Origin: Schlesneria paludicola DSM 18645
Lineage (GTDB): Bacteria; Planctomycetota; Planctomycetia; Planctomycetales; Planctomycetaceae
Length of the DNA: 64,000 nt
Reading direction: 5' to 3'
NCBI RefSeq assembly: GCF_000255655.1
Contig: NZ_JH636434.1
Location: 2,445,206 to 2,509,205, forward strand
In this document: positions 43,880 through 53,301 of the stretch, piece by piece
Position numbering within the stretch: the stretch's first letter is position 1
Layout of the letters: each line of letters opens with the position of its first letter
The notes under the pieces: generated by a model
Told to the model about the DNA's origin: nothing
Databases searched by the model: none
What the model saw: the letters and a program-made list of their open reading frames with translations, nothing else
Made by a program: the position numbers and the translations under genes

Positions 43880-45673
43880 TCATTGACCTTCGACGTCTTC
43901 GCGGACACTGAATTCCAGTTTCCAACGACCGCTTCCACGTGTGCTGACGCACCACAGTTCCAAGACCCCCAGTTCCGTTAGCCGCGTATGGAACTGGACC
44001 GGAACGTAGTGATCATCGATGGCGTCGTCTTTGGCCAGCGTTGCTTCAAGTGAATCGGTTTCCACAATTTCATCGTCCGTCCAGCGTTGCAATCGGACAC
44101 CGGGGGAATCGTCTTTTCGTGTGGCGGAACTGAAGAAGCGGAAATGCGCGGGTTGTCCAACGATCAATCCAATGGCGTCGGACGGAACTTCGACTTCCGT
44201 ACCCTCTTCCATCCCAAACGGGACAACGCACAGGGCACGCAGGGGCCGTGGCGCACCGGGAATTGCCAACCCCGCGGTTTCGATCCCAATGTAGTAACTG
44301 CGCGCCGTTCCACCTCTGATCCGTACCCCGCCTTTTTCCTTGGCCCAGCCGTAGTAGGCCGCGCCACGAGCAACCGCATGGTCGAGATCGTGGACACCTT
44401 CCAGGATCTGAGGCGGCTGTTCAGGGAACCAGGATTTCAACGCGTCGAGCAGCCGGGTTCGAAACGGATCGGCTTTGAACACGCCACCATTAAACAGCAC
44501 ATGCGTCGGCCGAGCGGGCCCTTCATCGCTGCCGTGGCTCTGCAAGAATGAGGCAAGATGTTTGGTGATTGCGGCATCGGCCTCGTAAGGCAAACCAACT
44601 TCCTGGAATCCAGACGCTCGATTGCGAGCGGGCTTGTCTTCCACTTTGCAGGCGGGAAAAAAGCCATCGGCCAGTAACTGCAGGGTGACTTCTTTTGCCA
44701 CGTCGACGGTGACTGTCCCGCCAATCAGTTTGCTACCACGACCCAAAACCGAGATTGGATGCTTCTTTGGCCCATCGGCGGTGAGCAGCACTTCTTTAGC
44801 CTGACGGCACGAGTGCCAGAGTGATACTGATTGCCACGGATCGAGGTTGACTCCCTTTTTGGCAAACAATCCCGCGACATGGTGAGCCAGTGCCAGGTCC
44901 ATGTTGTCGCCACCGACGAGCAGGTGGTTTCCCACCGCAACGCGTTTCAGCGTCAGTTCGCCTTCTTCTTCAGTCACTCGCACCAAGGTCAGGTCGGTCG
45001 TGCCACCGCCAACATCACACACGAGCAGTGTGTCGTTGACCTTTAAAACTTTGCGCCAGCGTTCCCCGATCGTCGTCAACCAGGCGTAAACAGCAGATTG
45101 CGGTTCTTCTAAAAGGATCATCGCATCGGGTAGCCCCGCCGCGGATGCCGCTTCTCGGGTCAATTCCCGGGCACTCGCATCGAACGACGCGGGAACCGTC
45201 AGAATGACCTGCTGATCGGCCATTAAGGCGTCGGGATGAGCGGTCTCCCAGGCGGCGATCAGATGTTCGAGATACCGCCGCGATGCTGTTACGGGCGAAA
45301 CCTTGGGAATGTCGTCGCCCGCGTTCCAGGGTAGGATCGCCTGATGCCGGTCAACACGACTATGGCATAGCCAGGATTTCGCGGCACTCACCGTGCGATC
45401 AGGAAGTTCGGCCGATTGACGCAGCGCCATTTCACCGACGGCGAAATCCCGTCCCTGCGCCCAGGGAATGTCATAGGCCCCCGTTGATCCTTCGTGCTTG
45501 CTCGCCAGATACAAGAACGAAGGAAGTAGTTGGCGATTCTCCACCATTCCAGGTGCCACCAGTTGCGGAATGGGCAACAGTTGGACCTCGGGCTTGTCGA
45601 CACCCAGGGGTGCGTACGCCAACGCGCTGTTGGTGGTTCCCAAGTCGATTCCGATGACGTATTTGGCGGGCAT
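43880..45673 (-). CDS. Hsp70 family ATPase-like protein
   Basis: The 597-residue protein has the actin-like ATPase core of Hsp70: phosphate-1 loop GIDLGTTNSALAYAP, connect-1 and AVYAWL, phosphate-2 VCDVGGGTTDLTLV, adenosine loop VLFNGGVFK and AVARGAAYYG. It differs from DnaK in that the C-terminal part (about 470-597) is a beta-rich region with HTRLTELGVLELWCVS rather than a standard substrate domain plus lid. Proteins of this kind occur in Planctomycetes as orphan Hsp70s. ATG 45673 starts at the family N-terminus. No DnaJ or GrpE is nearby. Confidence 0.9.
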   Translation of the reverse strand: MPAKYVIGIDLGTTNSALAYAPLGVDKPEVQLLPIPQLVAPGMVENRQLLPSFLYLASKHEGSTGAYDIPWAQGRDFAVGEMALRQSAELPDRTVSAAKSWLCHSRVDRHQAILPWNAGDDIPKVSPVTASRRYLEHLIAAWETAHPDALMADQQVILTVPASFDASARELTREAASAAGLPDAMILLEEPQSAVYAWLTTIGERWRKVLKVNDTLLVCDVGGGTTDLTLVRVTEEEGELTLKRVAVGNHLLVGGDNMDLALAHHVAGLFAKKGVNLDPWQSVSLWHSCRQAKEVLLTADGPKKHPISVLGRGSKLIGGTVTVDVAKEVTLQLLADGFFPACKVEDKPARNRASGFQEVGLPYEADAAITKHLASFLQSHGSDEGPARPTHVLFNGGVFKADPFRTRLLDALKSWFPEQPPQILEGVHDLDHAVARGAAYYGWAKEKGGVRIRGGTARSYYIGIETAGLAIPGAPRPLRALCVVPFGMEEGTEVEVPSDAIGLIVGQPAHFRFFSSATRKDDSPGVRLQRWTDDEIVETDSLEATLAKDDAIDDHYVPVQFHTRLTELGVLELWCVSTRGSGRWKLEFSVREDVEGQ

Positions 45674-45802
45674 AGACGAAATTCTTTGTTCGATCGACAC
45701 ATTTGAGAGATCAAGACAACTTTCGCAGTCTCGCTCAAGCGAAGTCCGGATCACGCACAGGTCAGGATTTCATGACTCCAACCGACTCAGCCCGAACCTG
45801 TC

Positions 45803-45828
45803 GGGGCGAGTCCGGCCAGACTCGCCCC
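45803..45828 (-). terminator. Hairpin after SDR gene
   Basis: Perfect 10-bp GC-rich arms (45803-45812 and 45819-45828) enclose a 6-nt loop, 16 bp past the minus-strand SDR stop and before the Hsp70 start. Confidence 0.55.
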
Positions 45829-45843
45829 ACTGGCAGCTTCGAA

Positions 45844-46626
45844 CTACATGGCCCCCTCGTCACGATTCGACCACCAAGGAAGGCCGACGCCCCCTTCGAT
45901 GGCCAGCGTGCTTCCCGTCATATAGTCCGCATCGTCGCTCAGCATGTAAACAACACCCTTGCCGATTTCTTCGGGACGCCCCAAACGCTTCCAAGGCAGC
46001 GTCTTCGCGCCTTCGACGAGTTGCTCTTCAGTGAAGAACTTGCGTTCGCCTGGCGTATCGATCCAGCCGGGATGGACGATATTCACGCGAATCTTGTGTT
46101 CGGCCAATTCAATGGCGGCGGTGCGTGCCATGTGATCGATTGCCGCCTTCGCCATGTTGTAGGCCATCGAACTGGGAATCGCGAGAATCGCATGGGGCGA
46201 GCTGATAATGGCGATCGAGCCACCGCTCTTCTGCTTGACCATCTGGATGGCCGCGGCTCGCAGTCCGTAGAACGCACCCCACATGCCAACATTGATCGTG
46301 CGTTCGAACCCAGCGAGATCGGCTTCGATCATCAGTTGGCGATCGCTGTAGACGGCGTTGGAAACAAACAGGTCAATCGATCCGAACGCCTTGACGGTTT
46401 CGTCGACCATCTCTTCGACGCGAACGCGATTCGAAACGTCACCTTGCAGGATGATGGCCTTGCCGCCGAGTGACCGGACTTCCTTCGCGACCTCTTCTGC
46501 TTCATCCGGATGTGAGTAGTAGTTGATCGCCACGTTTGCACCCGCGCGTGCCATTTCCAGGGCGCAACCGCGTCCAATCCCGCGTGAAGCCCCAGTCACC
46601 AACGCATTCTTACCTTTGAGTCTCAT
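45844..46626 (-). CDS. Short-chain dehydrogenase/reductase (SDR)
   Basis: The 260-residue classical SDR has the cofactor motif TGASRGIG (about 12-19), NYY after strand 2 suggesting NADP(H), catalytic Ser in ISSPHA, the YxxxK motif YNMAK and the C-terminal segment SDDADYMTGSTLAIEGGVG. Overall it resembles glucose 1-dehydrogenase and 3-oxoacyl reductase types. The substrate is not known. ATG 46626 begins at the fold; the 316-residue frame adds 56 residues of leader. A hairpin separates it from Hsp70. Confidence 0.92.
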   Translation of the reverse strand: MRLKGKNALVTGASRGIGRGCALEMARAGANVAINYYSHPDEAEEVAKEVRSLGGKAIILQGDVSNRVRVEEMVDETVKAFGSIDLFVSNAVYSDRQLMIEADLAGFERTINVGMWGAFYGLRAAAIQMVKQKSGGSIAIISSPHAILAIPSSMAYNMAKAAIDHMARTAAIELAEHKIRVNIVHPGWIDTPGERKFFTEEQLVEGAKTLPWKRLGRPEEIGKGVVYMLSDDADYMTGSTLAIEGGVGLPWWSNRDEGAM

Positions 46627-47093
46627 CCCGACAGCTCCTGAATCTGATTTACGCGCCACCAAATTTCGTGGCAATTCCCTCTTGCGAACGGATTGTGTCG
46701 GATTGCGCGTTCCGACGCGAGTCCTACGAGGCCCCCATCGCATTCGTTCGGTAATATCCTGAGCCGGATTGTTGAACTGCAAGTGTTCACGCAAATTCCA
46801 TTGCGAAAACCGAACCGATTACGCGGGGAACTCGAAGTAGAAGCCCCTGAGATCGCATCGACGCATTCCTCTACGAGTCACTCTCCAACCCCGAGAACTG
46901 ATGGATGAACGCCAAAACAGGGGGATTCCGCAACATGATTCGGTGGTATCGGCAACGCTGCAAAGGAATTTTCCGCTCGTTTTGGCATCCATGTTGATTG
47001 ATGCCTTTCGTCCGCGCGGACAAGATGTTGGTGGCAACGGATAACGAGAAATACAAGTTCGATCGGATCGAGGCCCTCTGGCGAAAGTGATCT
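46627..47093. other. Divergent intergenic region
   Basis: About 470 bp between the SDR and the ceramidase-like gene. Short frames on both strands are unconvincing. No repeat or promoter was recognised. Confidence 0.4.
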
Positions 47094-48416
47094 ATGAGAA
47101 TCGCATGCGTCGTACTGCCGTTACTGATTTCCTGTTGTGTGCAACGAGAGATTCAGTCCGCCGAACTTCGAGCGGGTGTCGTCCGAGTCGACATTACCCC
47201 GCCGCTTTCATTGAACGCCCCCTTAGGCGGTTATGGCGATCGAATGAACAAACCGGCGACCGGAGTTCATGACCGGATCTTCGCCAAGGCCCTGACGCTC
47301 GACGACGGGCCGCGAAAGTTTGTCGTCGTCACTGCGGATATGCTGGGATTCCCGCCCACCTTCAAGCGGGAAATCGTCAAAGAGTTAAACGATCCGCAGT
47401 TCACATTGGGAAATCTGATTCTGCTGCCCAGCCATTCTCATACGAGCGTCGAGATCAATGCATTCCACCCTGGCAACACGTTCAAAATTCCACAGGTGGG
47501 AATCTACAGTCAACCCGTGCATCGATTTCTAATCGAGAAATTTGCCGAAGCGATCCGCAAGTCGGGAGAACACCTTGTCCCGGTTCGAGTCGGAACCGCC
47601 AGTCAGGCCCTTCCCGGCTGGAACCGCAATCGTCGCAACCAGGATGGATTGAAGGAAGAAGATCTGACGATGACGCGAATCGACGCCCTTGACGGAAAAT
47701 CGCTCGCGGTTCTAGTCAACTTCACAGCGCATCCGACGTTCCTAAGCTCCGAGCAAATGGAGTTTTCGGGGGACTGGCCCGGACAACTGCAAACGACTCT
47801 CGAATCGTTAATCGGTTCGTCGACGACCGTCATGTACTACAACGGGGCCGAGGGAGATCAGTCTGTCGTCGCACGCCCCGATTCCGGAACAAGTCGCTGG
47901 GAAAAGATGATCCGGTATGGAACGGAACTCGGCGTCGTGGCAGGACAAATCTTTTCGAAAGTCGAAACCCAGCGAGAGGTCGTCTTTGAGTTTCATCGCG
48001 AAGAGTTTGATCTGCCGCCCAACAGTTGGCACCCTCGATTCAAGGAAACAGGTGGTAAGGAATATGGCTTAACCGAAGAACTCCTGAAGGAAATGCTGCC
48101 CAAGATGTATCCGCGCAAGACGGCCAGCGTGACACTGCGTCTGGGCGATCTACTGTTGATTGGCGTTCCGGGCGAGATGGTGGCGGAACTGGGACGAACG
48201 ATCAAACAGCGCGCGGCTCAGCAAACCGGAGCCGCCTATCCGGTCATCGGTGGGATCGCGGACGAATGGGACGGATACATTCTTTCCGCTCCCGAATATC
48301 GGCACGGCGGCTATGAGACGAGTGTCAGCTTCTACGGCGAGACCTTCGGCCAGACGATCGTCGACGGTGCACTCAAAGGAGTCTCTGCGCTGCCCGCTGT
48401 ACCGAAATCAAAGTAA
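47094..48416 (+). CDS. Neutral/alkaline ceramidase N-terminal domain protein, exported
   Basis: The 440-residue protein has a short signal peptide (MRIACVVLPLLISCC). The domain then matches the N-terminal part of neutral/alkaline non-lysosomal ceramidase (PF04734): RAGVVRVDITPP, GGYGDR, VVVTADMLGFP, the metal and substrate region LPSHSHTSVE, and YYNGAEGDQS. The C-terminal ceramidase domain of eukaryotic enzymes is absent. Such proteins are numerous in Planctomycetes and may hydrolyse amide or ester bonds in sphingolipid-like or other substrates; this is inferred. It ends in a clear TAA followed by a short tandem repeat. Confidence 0.85.
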   Translation: MRIACVVLPLLISCCVQREIQSAELRAGVVRVDITPPLSLNAPLGGYGDRMNKPATGVHDRIFAKALTLDDGPRKFVVVTADMLGFPPTFKREIVKELNDPQFTLGNLILLPSHSHTSVEINAFHPGNTFKIPQVGIYSQPVHRFLIEKFAEAIRKSGEHLVPVRVGTASQALPGWNRNRRNQDGLKEEDLTMTRIDALDGKSLAVLVNFTAHPTFLSSEQMEFSGDWPGQLQTTLESLIGSSTTVMYYNGAEGDQSVVARPDSGTSRWEKMIRYGTELGVVAGQIFSKVETQREVVFEFHREEFDLPPNSWHPRFKETGGKEYGLTEELLKEMLPKMYPRKTASVTLRLGDLLLIGVPGEMVAELGRTIKQRAAQQTGAAYPVIGGIADEWDGYILSAPEYRHGGYETSVSFYGETFGQTIVDGALKGVSALPAVPKSK

Positions 48417-48424
48417 CGCACGCT

Positions 48425-48466
48425 CATATCTGGACCTTCGAGTGGCATATCTAGACCTTCGCGGGG
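48425..48466. repeat. 21-bp tandem duplication, two copies
   Basis: CATATCTGGACCTTCGAGTGG (48425-48445) is followed directly by a copy differing at 3 of 21 positions (48446-48466). It lies just after the ceramidase-like gene in a short intergenic region. Confidence 0.7.
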
Positions 48467-48607
48467 CCACGAGCAAAGGGAATTGCCGAATCTCGGGGCT
48501 TCCAGCGCGGTGCTCGTCCAGCCCCTGCCAACCGACCCGTATTTGAAGCCCTGACGCACCAGGCGCCGCAGAGACAAGATTGTCCAATGCCTTGGGAGCA
48601 AGAACGG

Positions 48608-50470
48608 TTACTCGCGCGCGACATGACAGTTGACGCACGAGTTGGCGATGGCCTGCGGATTGATTCGATGCCCTTCCTTACGGAAGGGTGTCAATTCTGC
48701 GTGGCACTGCCGGCAATCGGTATTGCGTTCAATCACGATGCGATGCACATGTTCGAAGTGCCAGTAGCTGGGCCGCGACTTGGCCAGATCGGCAGCCAGA
48801 TCATGACAACTGGAGCAGCGGACCGAGTCATGAAATGAGCTGTTTGAGGCCTGTTTGAGGTCGGTGAGAATGGAACGCGCGGCAACCCGGCCGGTGACGA
48901 TGCAAGGACCCAGGAACGTGCCCTCAAGTGCCGCCTTGCCATTGATGCCGCCCAGACCCGTCAGTTCTCCGACGGCATAAAGCCCAGGAATCGGCTGTTG
49001 CCGGTGATCCAGCACCTGACACTCGAGATTGATGGCGACGCCGCCCATGCTTTTTCGCGTCAAAGGAAACGCTTGCATCGCGTAATAGGGTGGCGTCGAC
49101 AGTCGTGGTGACGCGTTGTTGGCGTATGCAGGACGCCCAGGACCAAATCGCTGAAAATCGTCGTCATTCCCCTTGTCGACCAGTTCGTTGTATCGACGCA
49201 CCGTTTCAACGAGATTCTCGCTTGGCAACCCCGTTTTTTTCGCCAGTTCCTCGAGCGTCCCGGCCGACTTCACGAGCTCTGGGTTCTGTAGTATCTGTGC
49301 GTCCACCTTTTTGAAGTCCACCCAATCCGAGCCAGACACGACGAACTTTGGCTTCGTGGCTTCGTCAAACACGAACCACAACGTCGCCTGTTTCTGCGCC
49401 AGCAACTTGGGCATGACCTCTTTCGCCCACCCCCAGAGGTTGGCAAACTGTTGCCCTTCCGAATTGACGATCATTCCAAACATATTCGCGGCGCTCAGAC
49501 CTCGATTGGTGCCTGGATAGCGAGGATCAGGAATCCCGGTGAAGTAATTCCATTGGTGGTCCATCTTCACAAGCTCGCCCCCTGCGGTTTCCGCGAGACG
49601 GTGCCCCTGCCCCACAGAATTGCGTCCCGAACCAACGAGAATCCGATCGGGAAAACGAAACTCGGCTGGCCAGAATTCGCGAACCATTTCCAAGTTGCTC
49701 TGAAAACCTCCGGTGGCGAGCACAATATGCTTCGCCGCGAAATGATGTGTTTGGCCTGTCCTCAGATTCCGCCCCATGACCCCCGTGACACGGCTGTCGC
49801 GAATGACAAGGCTTTCGACCTTGGTGTTCCACACAAAGACGAGATTGTGGTGTTCCAAGCATTCACGGTAGATCGGAGTCACCAGCCCCAGGCCGCGACC
49901 GGACGGTTGATGCTCGCGCTCAACCGAATTGCCCGGCGATGAACTGAGTTCGTCGAATCGGACTCCCAGATCCGTGATCCAATCGAAGATCTCGGCTCGC
50001 GAATTCTCAACGTAATACTTAACCCATTCCGGCTCGGCGTCCTCGCCAAACCGAACGAAATCCTGATAGGCAAGTTCGGGAGAATCCACAATCCCCTTGG
50101 CCGCCTGTACGGGAGTCCCGACGATGCTGACCGCCCCTTGCGACATGACCGCATGGCCGCCATAGACCGACGACATTTCGATCAGACAGACATGGACGTG
50201 ACTTCGGGCCAGCTCCAAGGCGGTACAAAGCCCCGAAATCCCGCTTCCCACCACAATCGCATCGTAACCCGTGACCTCGGGTGAGCCTGGTTCGATGACC
50301 CTCTTGCCACTCGGCGGAAGCCCCTCATCGCTCTCGTCAGACCAGCCACTCGATGGGCTCTGCAGCCCTTGAATCGCGTCCCGGCAAGACGTCAGCGGCA
50401 ATGTGCACGTGAATAACAACAGCACCACACAAATCCGCCGCGTCGGATTCGTTCGATTCTGGCGGAGCAT
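48608..50470 (-). CDS. Lipoprotein flavocytochrome: fumarate-reductase-like FAD domain plus three CxxCH haem sites
   Basis: The 620-residue protein has a lipoprotein signal ending TLPLTSC. An FAD domain of the fumarate reductase/succinate dehydrogenase flavoprotein type follows (DAIVVGSGISGLCTALELA, then GGHAVMSQG, VLATGGF and the C-terminal GLYAVGELTG). The last 70 residues hold three haem c motifs: CSSCH, CRQCH and CVNCH. Residues that in flavocytochrome fumarate reductases sit in HTMGG appear here as RKSMGG, and the C-terminal substrate Arg region reads NGKAALEG. The natural substrate is therefore probably not fumarate. It should take electrons from the quinone pool or a cytochrome outside the inner membrane. 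Confidence 0.85.
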   Translation of the reverse strand: MLRQNRTNPTRRICVVLLLFTCTLPLTSCRDAIQGLQSPSSGWSDESDEGLPPSGKRVIEPGSPEVTGYDAIVVGSGISGLCTALELARSHVHVCLIEMSSVYGGHAVMSQGAVSIVGTPVQAAKGIVDSPELAYQDFVRFGEDAEPEWVKYYVENSRAEIFDWITDLGVRFDELSSSPGNSVEREHQPSGRGLGLVTPIYRECLEHHNLVFVWNTKVESLVIRDSRVTGVMGRNLRTGQTHHFAAKHIVLATGGFQSNLEMVREFWPAEFRFPDRILVGSGRNSVGQGHRLAETAGGELVKMDHQWNYFTGIPDPRYPGTNRGLSAANMFGMIVNSEGQQFANLWGWAKEVMPKLLAQKQATLWFVFDEATKPKFVVSGSDWVDFKKVDAQILQNPELVKSAGTLEELAKKTGLPSENLVETVRRYNELVDKGNDDDFQRFGPGRPAYANNASPRLSTPPYYAMQAFPLTRKSMGGVAINLECQVLDHRQQPIPGLYAVGELTGLGGINGKAALEGTFLGPCIVTGRVAARSILTDLKQASNSSFHDSVRCSSCHDLAADLAKSRPSYWHFEHVHRIVIERNTDCRQCHAELTPFRKEGHRINPQAIANSCVNCHVARE

Positions 50471-50909
50471 GACGGATCCTTCGTCTGTAGTCTTGGACAG
50501 AATGAGAGCCCCTCTGACAACCGTTCAAGGGCACTTCGGGAAGCGAACGTCGTTCGAAAACACCCGGTCAGTAGAAACATCCGCAAACGATCACCGCAAC
50601 TGTGTCGGCAAACGAATTGCCAGAATCCGAAGTCGCCTGGTCGCAAATCGAATGCGGACTAACTCGAACAGTCAACCGTCCTGACGAATCGGAATCCGCC
50701 GATCAAAAGATCACGATTCTGCGTGCTGGACACCGTACGCGGCACGAGTTATCAACTTCGATGCAAAGGTGTCCGCCCGCTTGCGTGCAGGTGAATGGCC
50801 GTGTTGCTCGCCCCAGGCGCATGATTGACACCTTGTCCTGCCCCGTACTCCATCCCAACCCGTTCCGCTCGTACCACGCAAGTGACCCAATAGGAGCAAA
50901 AGTCCAAAC
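50471..50909. other. Divergent intergenic region
   Basis: About 440 bp between the flavocytochrome and the aldo/keto reductase. Frames seen are short and unlike protein. No structure recognised. Confidence 0.4.
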
Positions 50910-51881
50910 ATGAAATATCGACGATTAGGGCGAACAAACTGGATGGTCAGCGAAGTCGGCTATGGAATGTGGGGGATGGCCGGATGGACAGGTTCTGACC
51001 TCGAAGAAGTCAATCGGGCTTTGCGGCGCTCGGTGGCGCTCGGCTGTAACTTCTTCGATACCGCATGGGGTTACGGCGCCGGAAAAAGTGAGGGAATTCT
51101 GGGTGACCTTGTTCGCGATTTTCCCGATCGCAAGCTCTTCACTGCGACCAAAATTCCTCCCAAAAACTTCAAATGGCCCAGCCTACGCGAGTTTTCGCTC
51201 GAAGATTGCTTCCCTCCGGGTCACATCGAACAATATGTCACCGACAGCCTGAAAAATTCCGGCCTGTCGTCATTCGATCTGATGCAGTTCCATACGTGGG
51301 AAGACTCGTGGCTTAAGGACGACCGCTGGTACCACACGATGTCGGACCTCAAGTCACAAGGCCTCTTCTCGTCGATCGGAATTAGCCAAAATCGATGGGA
51401 ACCCTGGAATGGTGTGGAAGCGGTTAAAAGTGGGCTGATCGACTGCGTTCAGGTCATCTACAACATCTTCGATCAGAACCCAGAGGACGAACTGTTTCCC
51501 GCCTGTCAAAAATACGACGTGGGTGTCATTGCACGCGTGCCGTTTGACGAAGGGACCCTGACAGGAACACTGACGAAGTCCTCAACGTGGGCCGAAGGCG
51601 ACTGGCGGAACAGCTATTTCGTTCCCGAGAACCTGCATGCCAGCGTCGACCGTGCCGAAGCGCTGCGTCCGCTGATCCCTACCGGAATGACCATGGCCGA
51701 AATGGCGCTGCGATTCACACTCTCCGAACCAATTGTGGGAACCGTCATCCCGGGCATGCGCTCGATTCGAAACGTCGAGGCAAACATGGCGGCGAGTGAC
51801 GCCGGCCCGTTGTCGGCGGATCTCCGGAAAAACCTCGAAACCCACCGTTGGGTCCGCCAACCGACGGAATGGTCGCAGTAG
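50910..51881 (+). CDS. Aldo/keto reductase
   Basis: The 323-residue TIM-barrel oxidoreductase has the catalytic tetrad in order: Asp in NFFDTAWGYG (with Tyr in the same motif), Lys in FTATKIP and His in MQFHTWED. NADPH-binding residues are in the C-terminal IVGTVIPGMRSIRNVEAN segment. It reduces carbonyl substrates; the natural one is not known. The family start KYRRLGRTNWMVSEVGYG supports the ATG at 50910. It is a single gene. Confidence 0.92.
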   Translation: MKYRRLGRTNWMVSEVGYGMWGMAGWTGSDLEEVNRALRRSVALGCNFFDTAWGYGAGKSEGILGDLVRDFPDRKLFTATKIPPKNFKWPSLREFSLEDCFPPGHIEQYVTDSLKNSGLSSFDLMQFHTWEDSWLKDDRWYHTMSDLKSQGLFSSIGISQNRWEPWNGVEAVKSGLIDCVQVIYNIFDQNPEDELFPACQKYDVGVIARVPFDEGTLTGTLTKSSTWAEGDWRNSYFVPENLHASVDRAEALRPLIPTGMTMAEMALRFTLSEPIVGTVIPGMRSIRNVEANMAASDAGPLSADLRKNLETHRWVRQPTEWSQ

Positions 51882-52464
51882 AGGGAATGGTCGCAGCAGA
51901 GATTGTCTCAAGCGGATTTCCCTCATCCGCCTCTCCTCGTTTTCAAACGCGGGTTCTCGTTGTCCTTTAGAAGCCAGCGTGTGCCTCGAACCGAGGTCGC
52001 ACAGGTTGGGAACGAGGGCATCCGCCAACGAATCAGGAAAAAGGGAACGCCAAGTCGCAAAGGCGCCAGGGCGCAAAGGACGGAGTTATTTGTCGTTCTC
52101 CCCTCCTCTTTGCGCCTTTGCGTCATAGCGTTGAATTCCCATCGTCCAAACACGAAATAAGGGGCGCCCAGTTTATAATGAAAACACACAAGGCATCCTT
52201 CGGCGATCAAGCGACCATGTGCCCCCCTGGACCGGCGCGATGAAATCAAGAGGGCGGCACGCTGCTCGAACGAGAACGGGGGTTACAAACAGCTCCGATT
52301 TTGTTGCCGTGCGGAATTGGGTTTGCTCGATTTCCGATCATCGGATAATGTCTCGACGTCAATCTGCCGGGCCGCCTGTTCATTCTCATCGCGCAAGCGG
52401 TGCATCGTCGTCCGAGAACGATTCGATCCGAAGATTCGATCCAAAAGTCCAGGAATGTAACCCC
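51882..52464. other. Intergenic before DUF1571-panC-lgt run
   Basis: Apart from the inverted repeat this 580-bp spacer has no recognisable gene. The plus-strand frame continuing upstream of the DUF1571 gene from 52219 is leader sequence, judged by its lack of signal peptide and its composition. Confidence 0.45.
52046..52132. repeat. Imperfect inverted repeat built on CGCAAAGGCGC
   Basis: The left part (52046-52085) reads AACGCCAAGTCGCAAAGGCG onward. The right part (52099-52132) read on the other strand gives AACGCTATGACGCAAAGGCG onward. The two are alike over about 30 bases and flank a short AT-rich loop. The CGCAAAGGCGCAAAG core is the sort of dispersed intergenic palindrome seen in many copies in Planctomycete and other genomes. 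Confidence 0.5.
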
Positions 52465-53301
52465 ATGCATTCGATTTCCATCCGAACAAAATTGCTGATG
52501 TTTGTGGCGGTCGCTTTCAATGCGACGGCCCTGCCAATCTGGGCTGCCGATGAAGAGGTCCTTCCGACCGCTGCGACAAAATCGGACGAGACTGAAAAGC
52601 CCCCGATCGACGAAACGCACCCGCTGTATAAACTTCTGGAAGTAGCGTACAAGTCGCGCAATGCCCTGGACGACGTCAAAGACTACAAGTGCGTTTTCTC
52701 GAAACGTGAAGTCGTTCGCGGGAAGATGATCAAAACGTCGATGAATTTGAAGTTCCGAGAAGACCCCTTCAGTGTCTACCTAAAATTCATCGATCTGAAT
52801 GCTGGCCGCGAGGTGATCTACGTCAAGGGCCAGAACGAGAACAACATGCTCGTTCACGAAGCCGGTGTGAAATCGTTCCTGGGAACGTTCAAGATTGTCC
52901 CCACGGGACCGGATGCGATGGCCGAGAATAAATATCCCGTCACGCAGATTGGCCTGAAAAACATGCTGGCCACGGTCATCAAGCAGTGGGAGGCGGAAGG
53001 CAAGTTCAGTGGCATCAAAACACAACTGCGCCCGACGTCCAAGCTGCCTTCCGGCGAAGTCTGTACCGTTTACGAAGCCATTCACACGCAGCAATTCAAA
53101 GAATTCAAATTCCACACGACCCGCCTGTTTGTCTCAGACGAAACAGGGATCGCCATTGGAGTTCAACAACTGGGATTTCCGGGAAAGAACGACAAAGAGC
53201 CACCGGTGGTCGAAGAATACTTCTACAGCCAGTTGCAGGCCAATTTGAAATTGACTGACGCTGATTTCAATCCGAAAAACCCCGGCTACGCGTTTCCATA
53301 A
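52465..53301 (+). CDS. DUF1571 domain protein, exported
   Basis: The 278-residue protein begins with a signal peptide (HSISIRTKLLMFVAVAFNATALPIWA, cleaved after WAA). The DUF1571 region has DYKCVFSKREVVRGKM, DPFSVYLKFIDLNAGREVIYVKGQN and YPVTQIGLKNML. These match the copy at 313-1236 motif by motif, so the two are paralogues. Activity is unknown; the beta-rich pattern resembles outer-membrane lipoprotein-sorting folds (LolA/LolB-like), which is inference. AGGA precedes ATG 52465. The stop overlaps the panC start as TAATG. Confidence 0.88.
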   Translation: MHSISIRTKLLMFVAVAFNATALPIWAADEEVLPTAATKSDETEKPPIDETHPLYKLLEVAYKSRNALDDVKDYKCVFSKREVVRGKMIKTSMNLKFREDPFSVYLKFIDLNAGREVIYVKGQNENNMLVHEAGVKSFLGTFKIVPTGPDAMAENKYPVTQIGLKNMLATVIKQWEAEGKFSGIKTQLRPTSKLPSGEVCTVYEAIHTQQFKEFKFHTTRLFVSDETGIAIGVQQLGFPGKNDKEPPVVEEYFYSQLQANLKLTDADFNPKNPGYAFP

